From Linum tenue (taxonomy: Eukaryota > Streptophyta > Magnoliopsida > Malpighiales > Linaceae): DNA of 64,000 nucleotides. Shown here in pieces: positions 34,738 to 48,100 of the stretch (the first letter of the stretch is position 1; each line of letters starts with the position of its first letter). The notes beneath the pieces were generated by a model. That model had not been told where the DNA came from and did no database searches. It saw nothing but the letters and a program-made list of their open reading frames with translations. A program made the translations under genes and the position numbers. The stretch is taken from contig CAMGYJ010000010.1 in NCBI GenBank assembly GCA_946122785.1, forward strand, positions 31,909,608-31,973,607, read 5' to 3'.

Positions 34738-35556
34738 CATATGGTGCCTTCCATGTCACCATAACTTGCACTTTTCGGTCGACCTCAGTTAGTATTAGAT
34801 CGACCTCAGTTAGTATTAGGTCGACCTAATTTGTTGTTTCAGTATAAAAACAGTTTCATGGTGCCTACTTTGGAGATTCATATCTTACAATTGGCTCGAT
34901 AAGAAGTCCCTCAACATATATTAGATCGACCTAATCATAGCAGAGGTCGACCTAATTCTAACTGGCTCGATATGAATCTCCAAAGTGGGCATCATCAAAC
35001 TATTTTTGCACTGAAACAACAGATTAGATCGACCTAATCCTAACCGAGGTCAACCTAATCCTAACTAGGGCTGGCTATTTGGACCGGGACCGGATGAAAA
35101 ACCGGAAACCGGACCGTATAACCCGGCCCGAGACCGGACCGGGACCGGATAGTAAACAATCCAATCCAATCTTTGGGCTTAGATTTGAGGTAAAAAACCG
35201 GATAAAGACCGGATAAGAGAGCTTAACACCCAAAACTTAGGGGTAATTTGCATAAACGGTCACAAACCTTTGCACTTAGTACAAAACTTAACCAACTCCT
35301 CACCCTTTTAGGCCTTAGGCCACTCAAATTCCCACAATCTCAATATAAAATCAAGACCGAATTGGGACCGGACCGGGTCAAGATCGGACCGGATCAAGAC
35401 CGGACTGTATCCAATCCAATCTTTGGTCCTTATATTTTCAAAAAAAACGGACTGGACCGGATCAATTTGGGCCAATTTAACCGGACCGGACCGTATAGCC
35501 ACCCCTAATCCTAACTGAGGTCGACCGAAAAGTGCAAGTTACGGTGACATGCAAGT
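34738..35556. mobile_element. Foldback element, copy 3, with a hAT MITE inside
   Basis: It has the family's inverted ends (CTTGCACTTTTCGGTCGACC on both sides) and 21-bp spaced GTCGAC-type sites: 34777, 34798, 34819 on the left, and 35027, 35048, 35519 on the right. The last interval is 471 bp; subtracting the inserted MITE and its duplication (450 bp) restores 21. The long arms of copy 1 are mostly deleted. It ends about 570 bp upstream of the lipoxygenase ATG. Confidence 0.75.
35066..35507. mobile_element. hAT MITE upstream of the lipoxygenase
   Basis: Ends are TAGGGCTGGCTATTTGGACC and, inverted, TAGGGGTGGCTATACGGTCC. The 8-bp duplication ATCCTAAC (35058-35065, 35508-35515) is perfect. The interior is rich in CCGGACCGG. 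It is a near-identical copy, in opposite orientation, of the MITE at 37292-37738. The frames over it on both strands are not genes. Confidence 0.9.
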
Positions 35557-36059
35557 CACCTGATAGAACTTGTGTTAGGGATTCTATCGATCCGATTGTG
35601 GAATTGGGATTTAGGGATCAACAGACAGAATTAGGGTTTTGAGAAGAGAAAGATAGAGAATCGGCCTAGGCCTTTAGAGGGATTGACATCGAGAATTGAG
35701 ATGATTGGGATAATAGGGATTAGGAGAGTTTTCTTAATATTCTTCTTGATTAATCCTGAATAAAACACAAGTACATATTTATAACGAAAGAACTGGAAAA
35801 CCCTAACAATTAACCTAATACGACTAAAGATTATTAACCCTACTAGTAACTAACTTAATAGTAACTATAATAATAATAATACCATAATAGAAACCGTGTG
35901 TTTCTATCATCATCGTAGCAAAGTTCTAACTTTACTTGTTCGAAGATGTTGAGCTTCCACATTCAATTTTCAATATACTAATATCTAGCATTATAAAACA
36001 AAAACGAGAAATTGAAGGAGAAGCTTCGGCATTCAATTCTCTCTTAAGCCACCACTCTT

Positions 36060-36067
36060 TATAAATA
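36060..36067 (+). promoter_or_regulatory. TATA box of the lipoxygenase gene
   Basis: TATAAATA lies 61 bp before the ATG at 36128, in the context CTCTTTATAAATACC, and is followed by a C-rich leader. Transcription would be expected to start around 36090-36100. Confidence 0.75.
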
Positions 36068-36127
36068 CCGCCACGCCACGCCACACCTTTCTCATCATCA
36101 ACATACTCTAAACTTCCTCAACGCAAG

Positions 36128-39100
36128 ATGGCGTCGGAGCAGGACGAGGATTGCTATTGTTGTTGCTGTTGTCGCTGTATCGCTGAAGGCATGCGGCGCA
36201 TCATTGCTGCCTTTAGCACTGGCCACAACGACGACAATGGCGGCCAGAATATTGCAAAGAGGGAAATCAAAGGCAGCGTGGTGCTGATGAAGAAGAACGT
36301 GCTGGAGTTCAATGACGTCAACGCTTCGGTCGTCGATCGCTTCGACGAGCTCTTGGGGCGGGGAGTATCCCTGCAACTCATCAGCTCCGTTCATGGCGAC
36401 CCTCGTAAGTCTTTCCTTTGGAAAAATAACTTCTGTCTTAGTTACTTGCTTTTTGGTTTGCTTTTCTCCCCCACATTTGGTGGGTTTTTTTAGAAACCAA
36501 AGCTGTTTTTTTTCCCCCTAATGGAGGAGGAATTATAAGCTTGAGTTGAGACCAGCTTTGTGACTAGGGAAGGCAAATGGGTAGGCGGGCAGCGAGTATC
36601 TCATTACTCATATTTGTCTTGCATCAAATGCTAGTCAGGATATGGTAATACTCGTGTGAATATGGACGGAGCAGATCAATCCATTAACACAATATAAAAA
36701 AAAACTTTATAAAAAAATAAAAAAAATATTTCATGAATGAAAAATAGTGATAATAGAATGATTGATTGAATCTAAATAATTGAAAGATCGAGTCTTGTAC
36801 CTATTTAAAGTTTTTTTGAGTGAGACTATGATTGAAATAGGAGAATTACAAATGGATATTGAAAAAATTTGAAATAGAAAAGGCCAAGAATGAGATGAGG
36901 CAAAACAAGACAGGTCGGAAGTAGTAACTCATATACATATACTACCGTATCCTACCATATCTGCTACCGTGGGCTGAATAATACTAACCCAATACTAATC
37001 ATGTCGGATAATACCGAATAGGGCGGGTCAAATTGTCTTAAATGTTGTTTGCTTCATTCTTTACTTTTGCAAGACGGTACTTTATTCTCATTGAAATTGA
37101 GCCATTCACATTTATTAATGCATAAAAATTAAGATGCACGTGATCCATCGAGTTGATGGGATGGTTAAGATTTGGTACCTACCTACCTACTAAATACATT
37201 GTTTGACTGCAAGCTAGCCATATAGAATCCATCCACCAGTTGCCCCTCTCCAATCTATTGCGCGCCAATTGTTCTTAAGATCATCTACAATTAGGGGTGG
37301 CTATACGGTCCGGTCCGGTTAAATTGGCCCAAATTGATCCGGTCCAGTCCGGTTTTTTTGAAAATATAAGGACCGAAGATTGGATTGGATACAGTCCGGT
37401 CTTGATCCGGTCCGGTCTTGACCCGGTCCGGTCCCAATTCGGTCTTGATTTTATATTGAGATTGTGGGAATTTGAGTGGCCTAAGGCCTAAAAGGGTGAG
37501 GAGTTGGTTAAGTTTTGTACTAAGTGCAAAGGTTTGTGACCGTTTATGCAAATTACCCTTAAGTTTTGGGTGTTGAGCTCTCTTATCCGGTCTTTATCCG
37601 GTTTTTTACCTCAAATCTAAGCCCAAAGATTGGATTGGATTGGATTGTTTACTATCCGGTCCCGGTCCGGTCTCGGTCCGGGTTATACGGTCCGGTTTTC
37701 GGTTTTTCATCCGGTCCCGGTCCAAATAGCCAGCCCTATCTACAATGCTAGGGGCAAAGTGCCAATTTTTGGCACTTTTGGGCTGTAATAGCTAAAGCTA
37801 AAGAGCCAAAGTGTTAAATTCTAAGCTTTTTGGAGCCAAACTTGGCTCACAAAAAACAAAAAGTGATAAAGCATAAATAAAATTCGCATCAAAGGAGAGG
37901 GGATGAAAACGCGCGGGGAGGGGAAGAGGGAAGTAGGGATGGCAACAAAACCCGAACTCACGGGTACCCACCCGACCCAACTCGGTCAACGCGGGTAAAA
38001 GGCGTGTTAATGGGTTTTAGGTCGGGTTTGGGTATAAACCCGTTCACTATTTACCGGGTTGGGTTTAGGTAAACCCGACCCATGGGTACCCGCCCAAACC
38101 CATATAGTTAATTTTCTCGGTGTATTTAATATTCTAAGCAACTAATCTTATTTATGTTTGTGGAGACACGTCTAAATTTTCTTTCAAATTGTGTAGAATG
38201 AAGTTGATGTTATCGAGTGGAAAGTGAAGAAACTTAATTGAAAAGAATAAACTTTCAATTAATCATGTTATTTATGGATAATTTGTGATTTTCTTCAATT
38301 TTCTTCAGTTTTCTAGATTGGTGTTGAACAATTTGTATAGTTAATTTGTGATTTGCTTGAATTTCTAGAATGGTGTTTTATATATGGATAATTTGTATTG
38401 AGAGATTGATATTTGACTTTAATTTTGATAGGAACTTGTTATTGTAAATATTTTACGACAAAAACCCGTGGGTACCCATGAACCCACGGATACCCAGCGG
38501 GTTGGGTTGGGTTTGAGTTTTTCAAACCCAATGGGTTTTACCCCGGATTTTTTTCACGAATAAACCCATGGGTTTGGGTTTGGCATAACCCGACCCAACG
38601 TCATCCCTAGAGGGAAGTGGTCGCCTGCTTCCCGCGCGCGTCCCTTTTTTTCTTTTTTTTATTATTAATAATGGCAAACTACAGATCAACTTCTGGAAAA
38701 CTTCTCCACCAGCCACAAATTTCGTCCCAACGGCTATTTTCTCCTCCAACTGCTATTTTTTGTCTCAACACCTATATTTTTCAATTTGTTTTATAAATAC
38801 CACCATATATCAAAATTAAAAAAAAATATCAAAATGTTGGTTTTAATTAATTATGACTAACTATATAAAACTATTACAAATTTATATAAATAAAAAAATG
38901 AAATGTACAATAAACTAACTCATAAAAAATCATAAATATAGCACTTTGGCATTTGGCTCTACTCCATTGGAGCAAAAGCACTTTATTGAGTGTCAAATTT
39001 GACACTTTAACCTTAATTTTTAGCACTCCATTATAGATGATCTAAGCAACCCAAAAAATACGAGGAAGTTGGATTATGATGAAATCATCGTTAAAGTGAT

Positions 39101-42100
39101 GTTTAATATTTTTGTTGGTCCCTGTTGAGAAGCATGCATTCATAATTAAGTTGCCTTAGAGAAGGTTAGCTGGAGAAGGGAAGGGTGGGTTGGTCAGACA
39201 ACAGTGGATGTCTTTCCCTGTCTGTTTAATTAGTTTGTCAGTGGGGTTTGTTACGAATTCGGGTAACATCAACCACTTAGATATTGGAGAATAGTTCTCT
39301 ATCTTCAATGGTTCATAAAAACGGTCTATTTAATAAATGGTTCAGATATGTTAGGAAAAGCGGTAGTGGATTGTGAGGTCAGCATACCGAAAAGCAGCTG
39401 ACAAAAAATTGTTTTTGGAGCACGCAGACTGAAAAAGGAGCTGACAGAAGACAGAGAGTAGAGAATACAAGTTCTTGAATAATGCTGAATATGATTTCTG
39501 TTTTGTACAAATATGTTTTGTGATCAGTAGCAATATGTTTTGTATTTAGTAAGAATATGGTTTTTAATGCATGGTATATTATTTTGAATAAGAGTTGTGA
39601 AAATTACGAATATAGAAATCACACAAATGGAATATGTTTTCTATTCAATGCAAATATCATTTTTTGTTTAATACGAATATCTTTTTCTAATGTGTATATT
39701 TGTTCAGTACAAATATAACTTTTGCTCTGGACAAATCTGTATTTTGTTCAATACAAATATGATTTTTGTTCAACAAGAATATACATATACCACTTGTAAA
39801 TAGTATGTATAAGTTATATTTTGTTAAAAATAAATGGAGCACATGTCAGCTACTTTTTCAAGTCGTGGGTCCTCTAATCCACTATCTATTACTCTAATAG
39901 ATCTGAGCCTTTAATTTAAAGAACACTTTTATGGGTCGTTGGATGAGAATGGAGAACCATTCAACAAAATCCAAGTGGTGCACCATATCGTGGTTGGTTT
40001 GTCACGGCCTTACTCTATCTGTCACATGTGACACGTTGCAGTGGATAGTTTTATTCTAATTAGGATGAATTTGGAATCATCCACTATGAGGTGGATAAAG
40101 AAAAAATTTATCCACATCCACTTATGCAATGTACTTGTGGTGGGTTGGGTTGGATTATTGCATATGATGGCTGGAATTTGGTGAGTTTGGTGGGTTTACA
40201 ACGTTGATTCTGGAATATCAAATTTCTCATATTGTTCTAAATGTAAAATAAAAGAAATACTTATACTAAATAACGTTTAATCCATAAATCATATCCATCA
40301 TTTAGCTTGTATATAGCTACTAGTAATTGTTCAAAATCAAAAAAATATTCAACTGATAAACATGGTCTAAGTCTAATCATAATAAAATATAAAATGAAGA
40401 TGAAGTTCATCATAAATCTAGCTAATTGTCAAACTCTTGAACCACAATCACTCACCAAACACTCCTGAAACGAACAATATGCAAACAAGAAAGTTAACAA
40501 GGAATAGTAGATTTCCTTGTTTACTACCAAAACAAATTATAGACTTTGCAATCTCTAACATATAATTCACTCAACTTTTTAACCTCAAACCATCGAATGT
40601 GAAATTTATGGTTATTGAAGATGATTGCAAACTCTATAATTTATTTTGTAGCTTGAAATCTACTATTCCTTGTTAACTTTTCTTGTTTGCATGCCAATTG
40701 TGGATAACTTTTTTGGTTTTGAGTAAACCTATATGCTAGAGATTTCATGATTCTAGATTAAGAAGTTAAGTGGATTATGAATCAATTACAGTCCAGCCAA
40801 TTTTTAGTTGATAACCTAATTTACAACTCACACCCACAGCATAATAAATGAATAGATTACGGTTAGAGATCAACCCAACCATTGTTTAAAGTTAAAAACT
40901 GATAACTTAGTTCACTACTATCTTAATACTAATTAAAGTTATAATGTGTTTACTGTTGCATAAGAGTTTAGCTAAAATGACTGGTAGGTTAACTTCATAT
41001 ATGACAGCAGCTGGAAAGGTCTTTGGACTTTGGCCATTTTTATATGATTTTCTGTTGAAGTTGGTGGCCCATTTTCAATAGAAATTAGTTCAAGTACTTT
41101 TCTCATAATAATTCATATGATAATTGACTAAAGAAAAGAAGAGAGACGAGAGATTCGTTCTGGGACCAGATCGAGTATAATGCAGTCCGGTCGTTGGTCC
41201 ACATAAATTTTACTATTACTCAAGAAATAATAGACCAGACTAATATGTGGATCGGACCGAATAAGACCAAATGAACCGAAAGCAATGATGGTCAAGTGCT
41301 TGGTCCTAAATTGTTTTTTACTAATGGACCGCGGTTCTCAAGAGTTGGATCTGGTTCGGACTGGATAGAAGCATTGCACACCCCTATTCTTTCGCTAGAG
41401 ATATAGAAAGTTACCACAATTATATCTTCTTCTGTGTATTCAACTATTTAACAACTATACAACAAAAGTTATGCCAATTGAAACTAAAGGAAATGAATTA
41501 ATTAAAAAAATAAGCCAACCATAATTTACAGTAGACTTTCCTCTTGTCTCTATGAAGGCGTTGTTTGGGTTTGGTGATAGTTTGGTTGTAATAGTTACAA
41601 TGCATTGTTTTTTTGGGGATTTATACCACTTTCTTTTTCAATTTGATTATATTAGTAAATGGTATATATAACCAAACATCTTCCAACAATTTGAGTTATT
41701 TGGATCAATTGGTTCTTAACATGGTATTAGAGTCTCCTGTGGCCGAGTGGTCTTTTGTTCGAATCCAATTGACCCTCATCTATTCTATTAAGCACACAGT
41801 GTCCAAACCTGTACAAATTTCAAACCTGTATGAGTGACTTTTATTTAGATGGGTGCGTTAAAAAATGATATATATGATTCATAATTAAACTTCTCTTAAC
41901 AACTCGAATTATTTGAATCAATTGGTTCTTGATAAAGTTTATACTCGCAATTTCGACAAGAGGATGGGGAGGAAGGAGTTGGAGAGATGGAACTTAGACT
42001 TCCAATTTAATATTTATCGTCCACGCAGTGAGCGGAATGAAATAGCGGATAACTTGCAGATGGAATTAGATTATAAGAGCATATTCATTGGTGCAATTGC

Positions 42101-45100
42101 ATTTGTGTTTTTTTATTGCTGCTTCATTTTTTGCAATCCAACTCATCTTACTTTCATTGCACCACATCAATGCAATTAACTTGTAATTGCAACTAATTTT
42201 TTTAATTTAATTTATTAAAACATAAACACTCAAATAATAAAATTAATGAATAATTTAATAATAAAAAAAATAATGTGGCTTACATTCCGTTATTACATTA
42301 TATGCAAGCTTGCAAAGATACAATTATCCTCTACATCAATGCAATTGCAAATGAATGTCATGTTATAATACAATTACAAATGCAATTCTAATGTGGATGC
42401 TCTAAGGGATTAGTTTGGATCAAGAAGATCAGAGTTAAAGTTATTTTTTCAGTTTCCCCCTCTGAGGATAGAGACTTAGAGAGGGAAACTTTAAGGATTG
42501 TGATTATTTCATATGTAAAAAAAGAGATGGAGGGATGGAATAAGGCAAAGAGGTTACAGTGATATAAAAAAATTAGCGACCAATTGAGGGGTTTCCCTAC
42601 TTTGTTTTAGACCTGTAGGGATTTCCCTATTTTAATCAAACAGAAGGAATAAAATATATGATGTGAGGGATTTGAAAATAAATATTAATATTAAAAGATA
42701 ATGGGCTTGCAAACAACTAACCAGAGCACATCCAAAGTTGCCGCTGCATAGCGCGGCTAACTCCCCTAGTGAATAGTAACAAGCAAGCTAAAAGTTATAC
42801 GCCGATTTTCTAATCTTACCGTAGATTAAAGCAATTAGATTAGAAGATCAAAATTTAAAATGAAAGCTATAAAAAAAAGATCGTGATAACTCCGTGAATA
42901 AGAGCACTTCTACTATGCTATATAGCATTGGTGCTTTAATGTACAACTTAAAGTTGTACCATAACACTAAATGTATAAGTTTATGTTGTACCATAAAGGA
43001 ATTTGTACAATTATGTTATGATACAACTTTACGACTTGAAGTTGTACCAGAACATAAAGGTACAAATTCAAGTTGTACCATAAAAGAATTTGGACAAAAA
43101 GTATAGGTACAATCTAAAGTTGTACCATAACGTTAATGATACAATTTCAAGTTGTATCATAAAAACAAAAACCTATAACACCAATGCTATATAACATTGT
43201 AAAATTCCTCCGTGAATAACATATAGAAGCACCCTTCTTTTGTCAATAGTAGTATGCGATTGGCCCATATAGTTTCAAAATGTTACTAAATGTTCTTTTT
43301 CAATCTGCTAAATAGAATGACCCTACAAAAAATTATAGGTGTCAAAACAAAAACATGAGCCAATCCGAGTAACCCGCCCAACCAATCCGATCCGCAACTC
43401 GATTTGACTAAAAATCAATGACCCGCAATCCGTCCGACCCGCAATCTGGTTGACCCGTAACCCGATTAACCCATAATCTGATTGATCCGCAACCTGCTTG
43501 AACCGAACCCGATTGTCCCGCAGCCCGCTTAATTTGCAACCCGTTTGACCCGCAACCCGACTAACCCGGACCGATTAACCCAACCCAAACCCGCCTGATT
43601 GGCACAATATTATACTATATAATATATTTTAGTGTATAAATATTATATGCAGATAACATATATATAATTTATGTGGCTTGGCCTATTCTTATTTTATCTT
43701 TCCAACCAAGAACAAAGTTTTACTTTGTGTTGACAATTCATTAAATTGAATCATATAAAAGTCTCAATAAATAAGTAGAAATCTTAGGAGGTTACAACAT
43801 TATATATTAATCACCAGTTAAACAGAACAGAGAATGATAAAAAGCAAGATTCAACATATATATTTCCAATATAGCATCATGCCTTTAAATGTGGAGGTCG
43901 ATGCAAGTGAGGGGCAGAGACGATGCGACAGGTTAAAATTATAACAAATTGATTTAAACAATTTTTAATTTAAACAATTTACAATTATAACAAATTATTT
44001 TCATGGACTAGGTGGCTTCTTTGATAGTCTTTCTAATTCAAGGTCCTCGGCTTACCAAAAGAATTTTTTTTTTACTTTTTTGTCAACTAAATTTTAAAAT
44101 AAAAACATAACTTGCAACTAATAGTTCACAACTTAGAAATACCATCCTTAAAATTTATTTTCTGAAACGCAAAACCCTAAAACTGACTTAATTAAAATTG
44201 GTTGTAGCTTACAACAAGTATTTATAAATAATAATCATTCACACACTTGTATCAAAATCTAAAATGATTTCGGATTAGGAAGCTTAGGATTAGGACTTAT
44301 GTTCTTCACAATAATATAAAATGTAAAATTGACTTAACCTACGTTCTTTACATAACCTAAGTTCTACCAAGAGTTTCATGACATGTAACTAGAGTTTAGG
44401 GTTTAAGGTTAATGCATAAGGTATTACGGTCATGATTTAGAGTTAGGAAGATTGTGTCGTATGTTCTTCACAATAACCAAATATAAAATTCACTTAACTA
44501 AATTACATTATTCACATAACATACATTCTACCAACAATTTCATAACATATAGCTACAGTTCATGGTTTAAGGTTAATGTATAGGGTATAGGGTCATGGTT
44601 TAGATGACATATAGCTACATTCTTCATGGTTATGCTTTACAATTTAGTGGTGTATGGTTTATGATTAAGGAGATGGGTATTCAATGAAAAACTTCATTAA
44701 CCATCAAGAAATATATAGTAATAGTAGAGGTGGTGGTCGTTTTTTAGCCTTTCAAATTTCATCTAACGAAGTTATCTCCTTTTAAACTAAAAACATACAG
44801 AAACTTGAAATTTTAAAAGCATATGACTTTTCATTAAGATTAAGTAGCCCACTAACTCTTCCATTTGTATTTCTTTGGTGATAGATATAATGGTTTTATA
44901 TTTTTATTATTTAATTTGTTTTTAACAATTAATTTAACTATTGGTAGAAATACACATCTACACAATAAATAAAAGCCAAATGAAAAGACTAGAAGCCCCA
45001 TTTCAAATTTCCTGCATCCATAGTGAAAGTAAGAAGGACATTTTGGTCTTCACAATTACTTTTTTTTATTCATTAAAAAGACACTTACTAGGATTCAAAC

Positions 45101-48100
45101 CATGACCACTTTAAAGAAAAGCAAAGATCATAACCAATCACACTAAGTACATTTGTTGTATCTTTTTAAATTAAAAACATATAATCGCAGAGAAGAAAAA
45201 ACTCTTCCCCGATTTCAAATTCCCTGCTCTATGAGCGTTTGTAGGAAGGGTAGAATAGGGAGTATCAATTTTTTTCTTTTTCCACTTTGGAACGGACCAA
45301 CTTACCATAAACATGTGGATTTAAACGGGTCCAGGAGTGTCAATTTTTTTCTTTAAGTCCTTTTATTTCTCCGTGGTGGTAAAATATATATGAAAAGGCA
45401 AAAACAATACTCCTTTTATTGCTAAAAAGAAAAAAAAATTAACAATAAACTAATGCATGAATTCTAATAGACAAACCGCTAATCATAAAATAAAAGAGTT
45501 GAATGGGCCTGACCTACACGGAATTTGCCCATCAAGTAAAACAAATGAACATCATGGGTTTGTCATTCTAAAACAAGCTATTTTCTTTAGCATAATATAT
45601 ATTATGCTATTATTTTATATCTTAGTTGCTAAAATATAATGTATTTTAAATTTATTCAATGGTTCAACCTCGACCAACCCAATTAGTTAAATTTTTATCA
45701 TTTCAAATATATATCATGTAATTATTTGATATCATAATGATTAAATTATAGTGTATATTATAGGGAATCGTTTGGTATTTGTTAGTAAAAAACTAAACAG
45801 AAAGATCTATTTGGTTATTTTTAACATTAAAACGATCCTAAACATTTTCAGTTTCCTTTCGAAATTCTATAGTTTTATTCCCGAATCAGTGATGTGCAAA
45901 TGGCGAATTGCAGTCATCTCTTTTCTTTCATTATTTTTTATTTTCAAATAGAAAGTTTAAAAGTAAAGAATAATTAGAGTTTGGCATGGGTCGGTCAAAC
46001 ATGCTGAATTTCAAGTTTTAGACCGTTTTGATCAAGTCTAATTTGTAATCACATTGTTCCCTGATACCCGATAAAAATCTCAATCCAAACTAGTTTGGCA
46101 AGTGAGTCCGTGTTTACCACAATTTTCTAGGGATACATGAACGGTGGTTCCTATCCCAAATCGTGTTGTTCATTCTTGATTTCTTTAGATTTTATCATGG
46201 TTTGGCAAAAAACCAGAAAGCACAATGATGACAAGATGAAAGTTTTATAAAGCAAATTAATCGGCCAACGGGCCGAGTAAAAGATAGCAACGATTGTGAG
46301 ATGCTCATTTCCCAAAAACCGGCGAGATAGGTGATTTTTTATTCGATTTTCTGGAATTCGATTTCTTTAAAACTTACTCCGCCTCATCATATTACCAGAA
46401 ACTATATTGTTTCACAATGTAACAGGTACTTGATTTTGGTTCATAAGGCTGATTTTTGATTCGTTGCATCATTCATGTATCTTTCCTACTAAAATTCACT
46501 ATTTTTATCACGTGTTTCCCAAAAAAAAAAAAACTATACAACAATAAGCTATACACACCATTACATTATCAAATTTCATACCTCACCTTCCTCCTGCCAA
46601 ATGGCCAGGGTCCACGCTAGTTTCAAATATTTTGAAAACTTGTGAATGTATATCGTTAATATATCATATTTAAATAACATTATGACCAACGAATCGGACA
46701 ACAAACTATCGTATAAAATTTATCATATATTGATTATCAAAAAAATAAGATTTCTTATCTACAATGAAAAGTATTAAAGAAAGGAAAAACTAGATGTTCA
46801 CCAAAAAAATTGGGGGAAATTTTTTGAAACCCAAATTTAAAATCACATTTAAACCCATCTCCCACCCAAATATTTGGTCTCAAATTCCCTCCCTCCAAAC
46901 CGTAAAAGCACTTTTGAAAATTCCTTCAAATATTTGGTCCAACTTCCCTCCCTCTAAAACCCATAAAAGTACTTTCGAAACCCCCAAATATTTGGTCCGA
47001 GTTTTCTCCCCCAAAACGTGTAAAGCCTCATTTTCTGTAACAAATTGAGTGCGTTCAATGCACTCACAACTCAAAAACTAGTCTTAAGGTGTTGAATTTT
47101 GAATTTTAATTTGTACAATTAGTGTAATATGATGATATAACATATGATAACAAATAATTAGTCGATTACCCTAGACCTCCAATTTTGAGTTCTATTCCTA
47201 AACTCCAAATTGTAAACCCCACCCTAACCCTATGTCTCTAAACTCTAAATCCTTCAAATTAGAGCAAATCTTTAATGGTTTTTGTGCAAATTTATGTGCG
47301 TTATTGTTCATCACATCATAAGTGATGATTGACATCATTTTGACATGAATCACATGTTTAAAAAGACGGTTATAAAGTGAGTGCACTGAATGCACAAAAA
47401 AATGTGAGTGCACCGAAGACGCCACCATATATTAACTATAAATTATTTTCTAATTTTACTCAGTTGACATTAGTTAACAAGGGGAAAAACTTGCCTCTCC
47501 TCCCTATTTGTTTTAAATTGGTGAATTTGCAAAATAGTGAATATGATTGGTGAGTTTGTTTTAAATTAATATAATAACTAATCATTTAAAAAAAAGATTT
47601 AATATACTTGTATATCCAAAACTTTTACGGTTGTGCCAATAAAAAAAATAAGATACCAAACAACCCAGAACCCGACCTGTTCGTAACCCGAGTAACCCGC
47701 AATCCGATCAACCCGAACGCGATTTACCCGCAACCCGAATGATTCACAACCCAACCAACCCAAACCCGATTTGCTCGCAACTCGATCAACCCACAACCCG
47801 ATCAACCCGCAAACCCGATAAACCCGCAATCCGATCAACCCAAACCCGCTTTACCCGCAACCCGATGAACCTGTAACCCATTTGAACCCGACCCGAGCCC
47901 GCTCGATTGACACCTATACAAAAAATTGTACCGAAATATAAATAATAAAACCGTGAAAGAACTAAGATACACCCACAACGAACGAACCATCTTGGATTGG
48001 TGTGGTGTAATATATGTGTTGAAACCGATTCAATTTTTACCAACATCATCTAATGTCTCCAAATTTACCCTAAACCGTGAACCCAGTACCCATGAATGAA

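Larger units (their letters stand above)
37279..39042. mobile_element. Harbinger/Tourist-type element
   Basis: Inverted ends GATCATCTACAATG and GATCATCTATAATGG are flanked by TAA on both sides (37276-37278, 39043-39045). Behind them, inverted words such as GGCAAAGTGCC and TTTGGCTC occur on both sides. The present 1.76 kb includes two later hAT MITEs (37292-37738, 37934-38609); without them it would be about 0.6 kb. Confidence 0.75.

Noticed and set aside
43337..43611. CRISPR-like regular repeats (also 47628-47925, 59530-59880)
   Set aside because: Units are degenerate tandem repeats without unique spacers, in a plant genome and within transposons.
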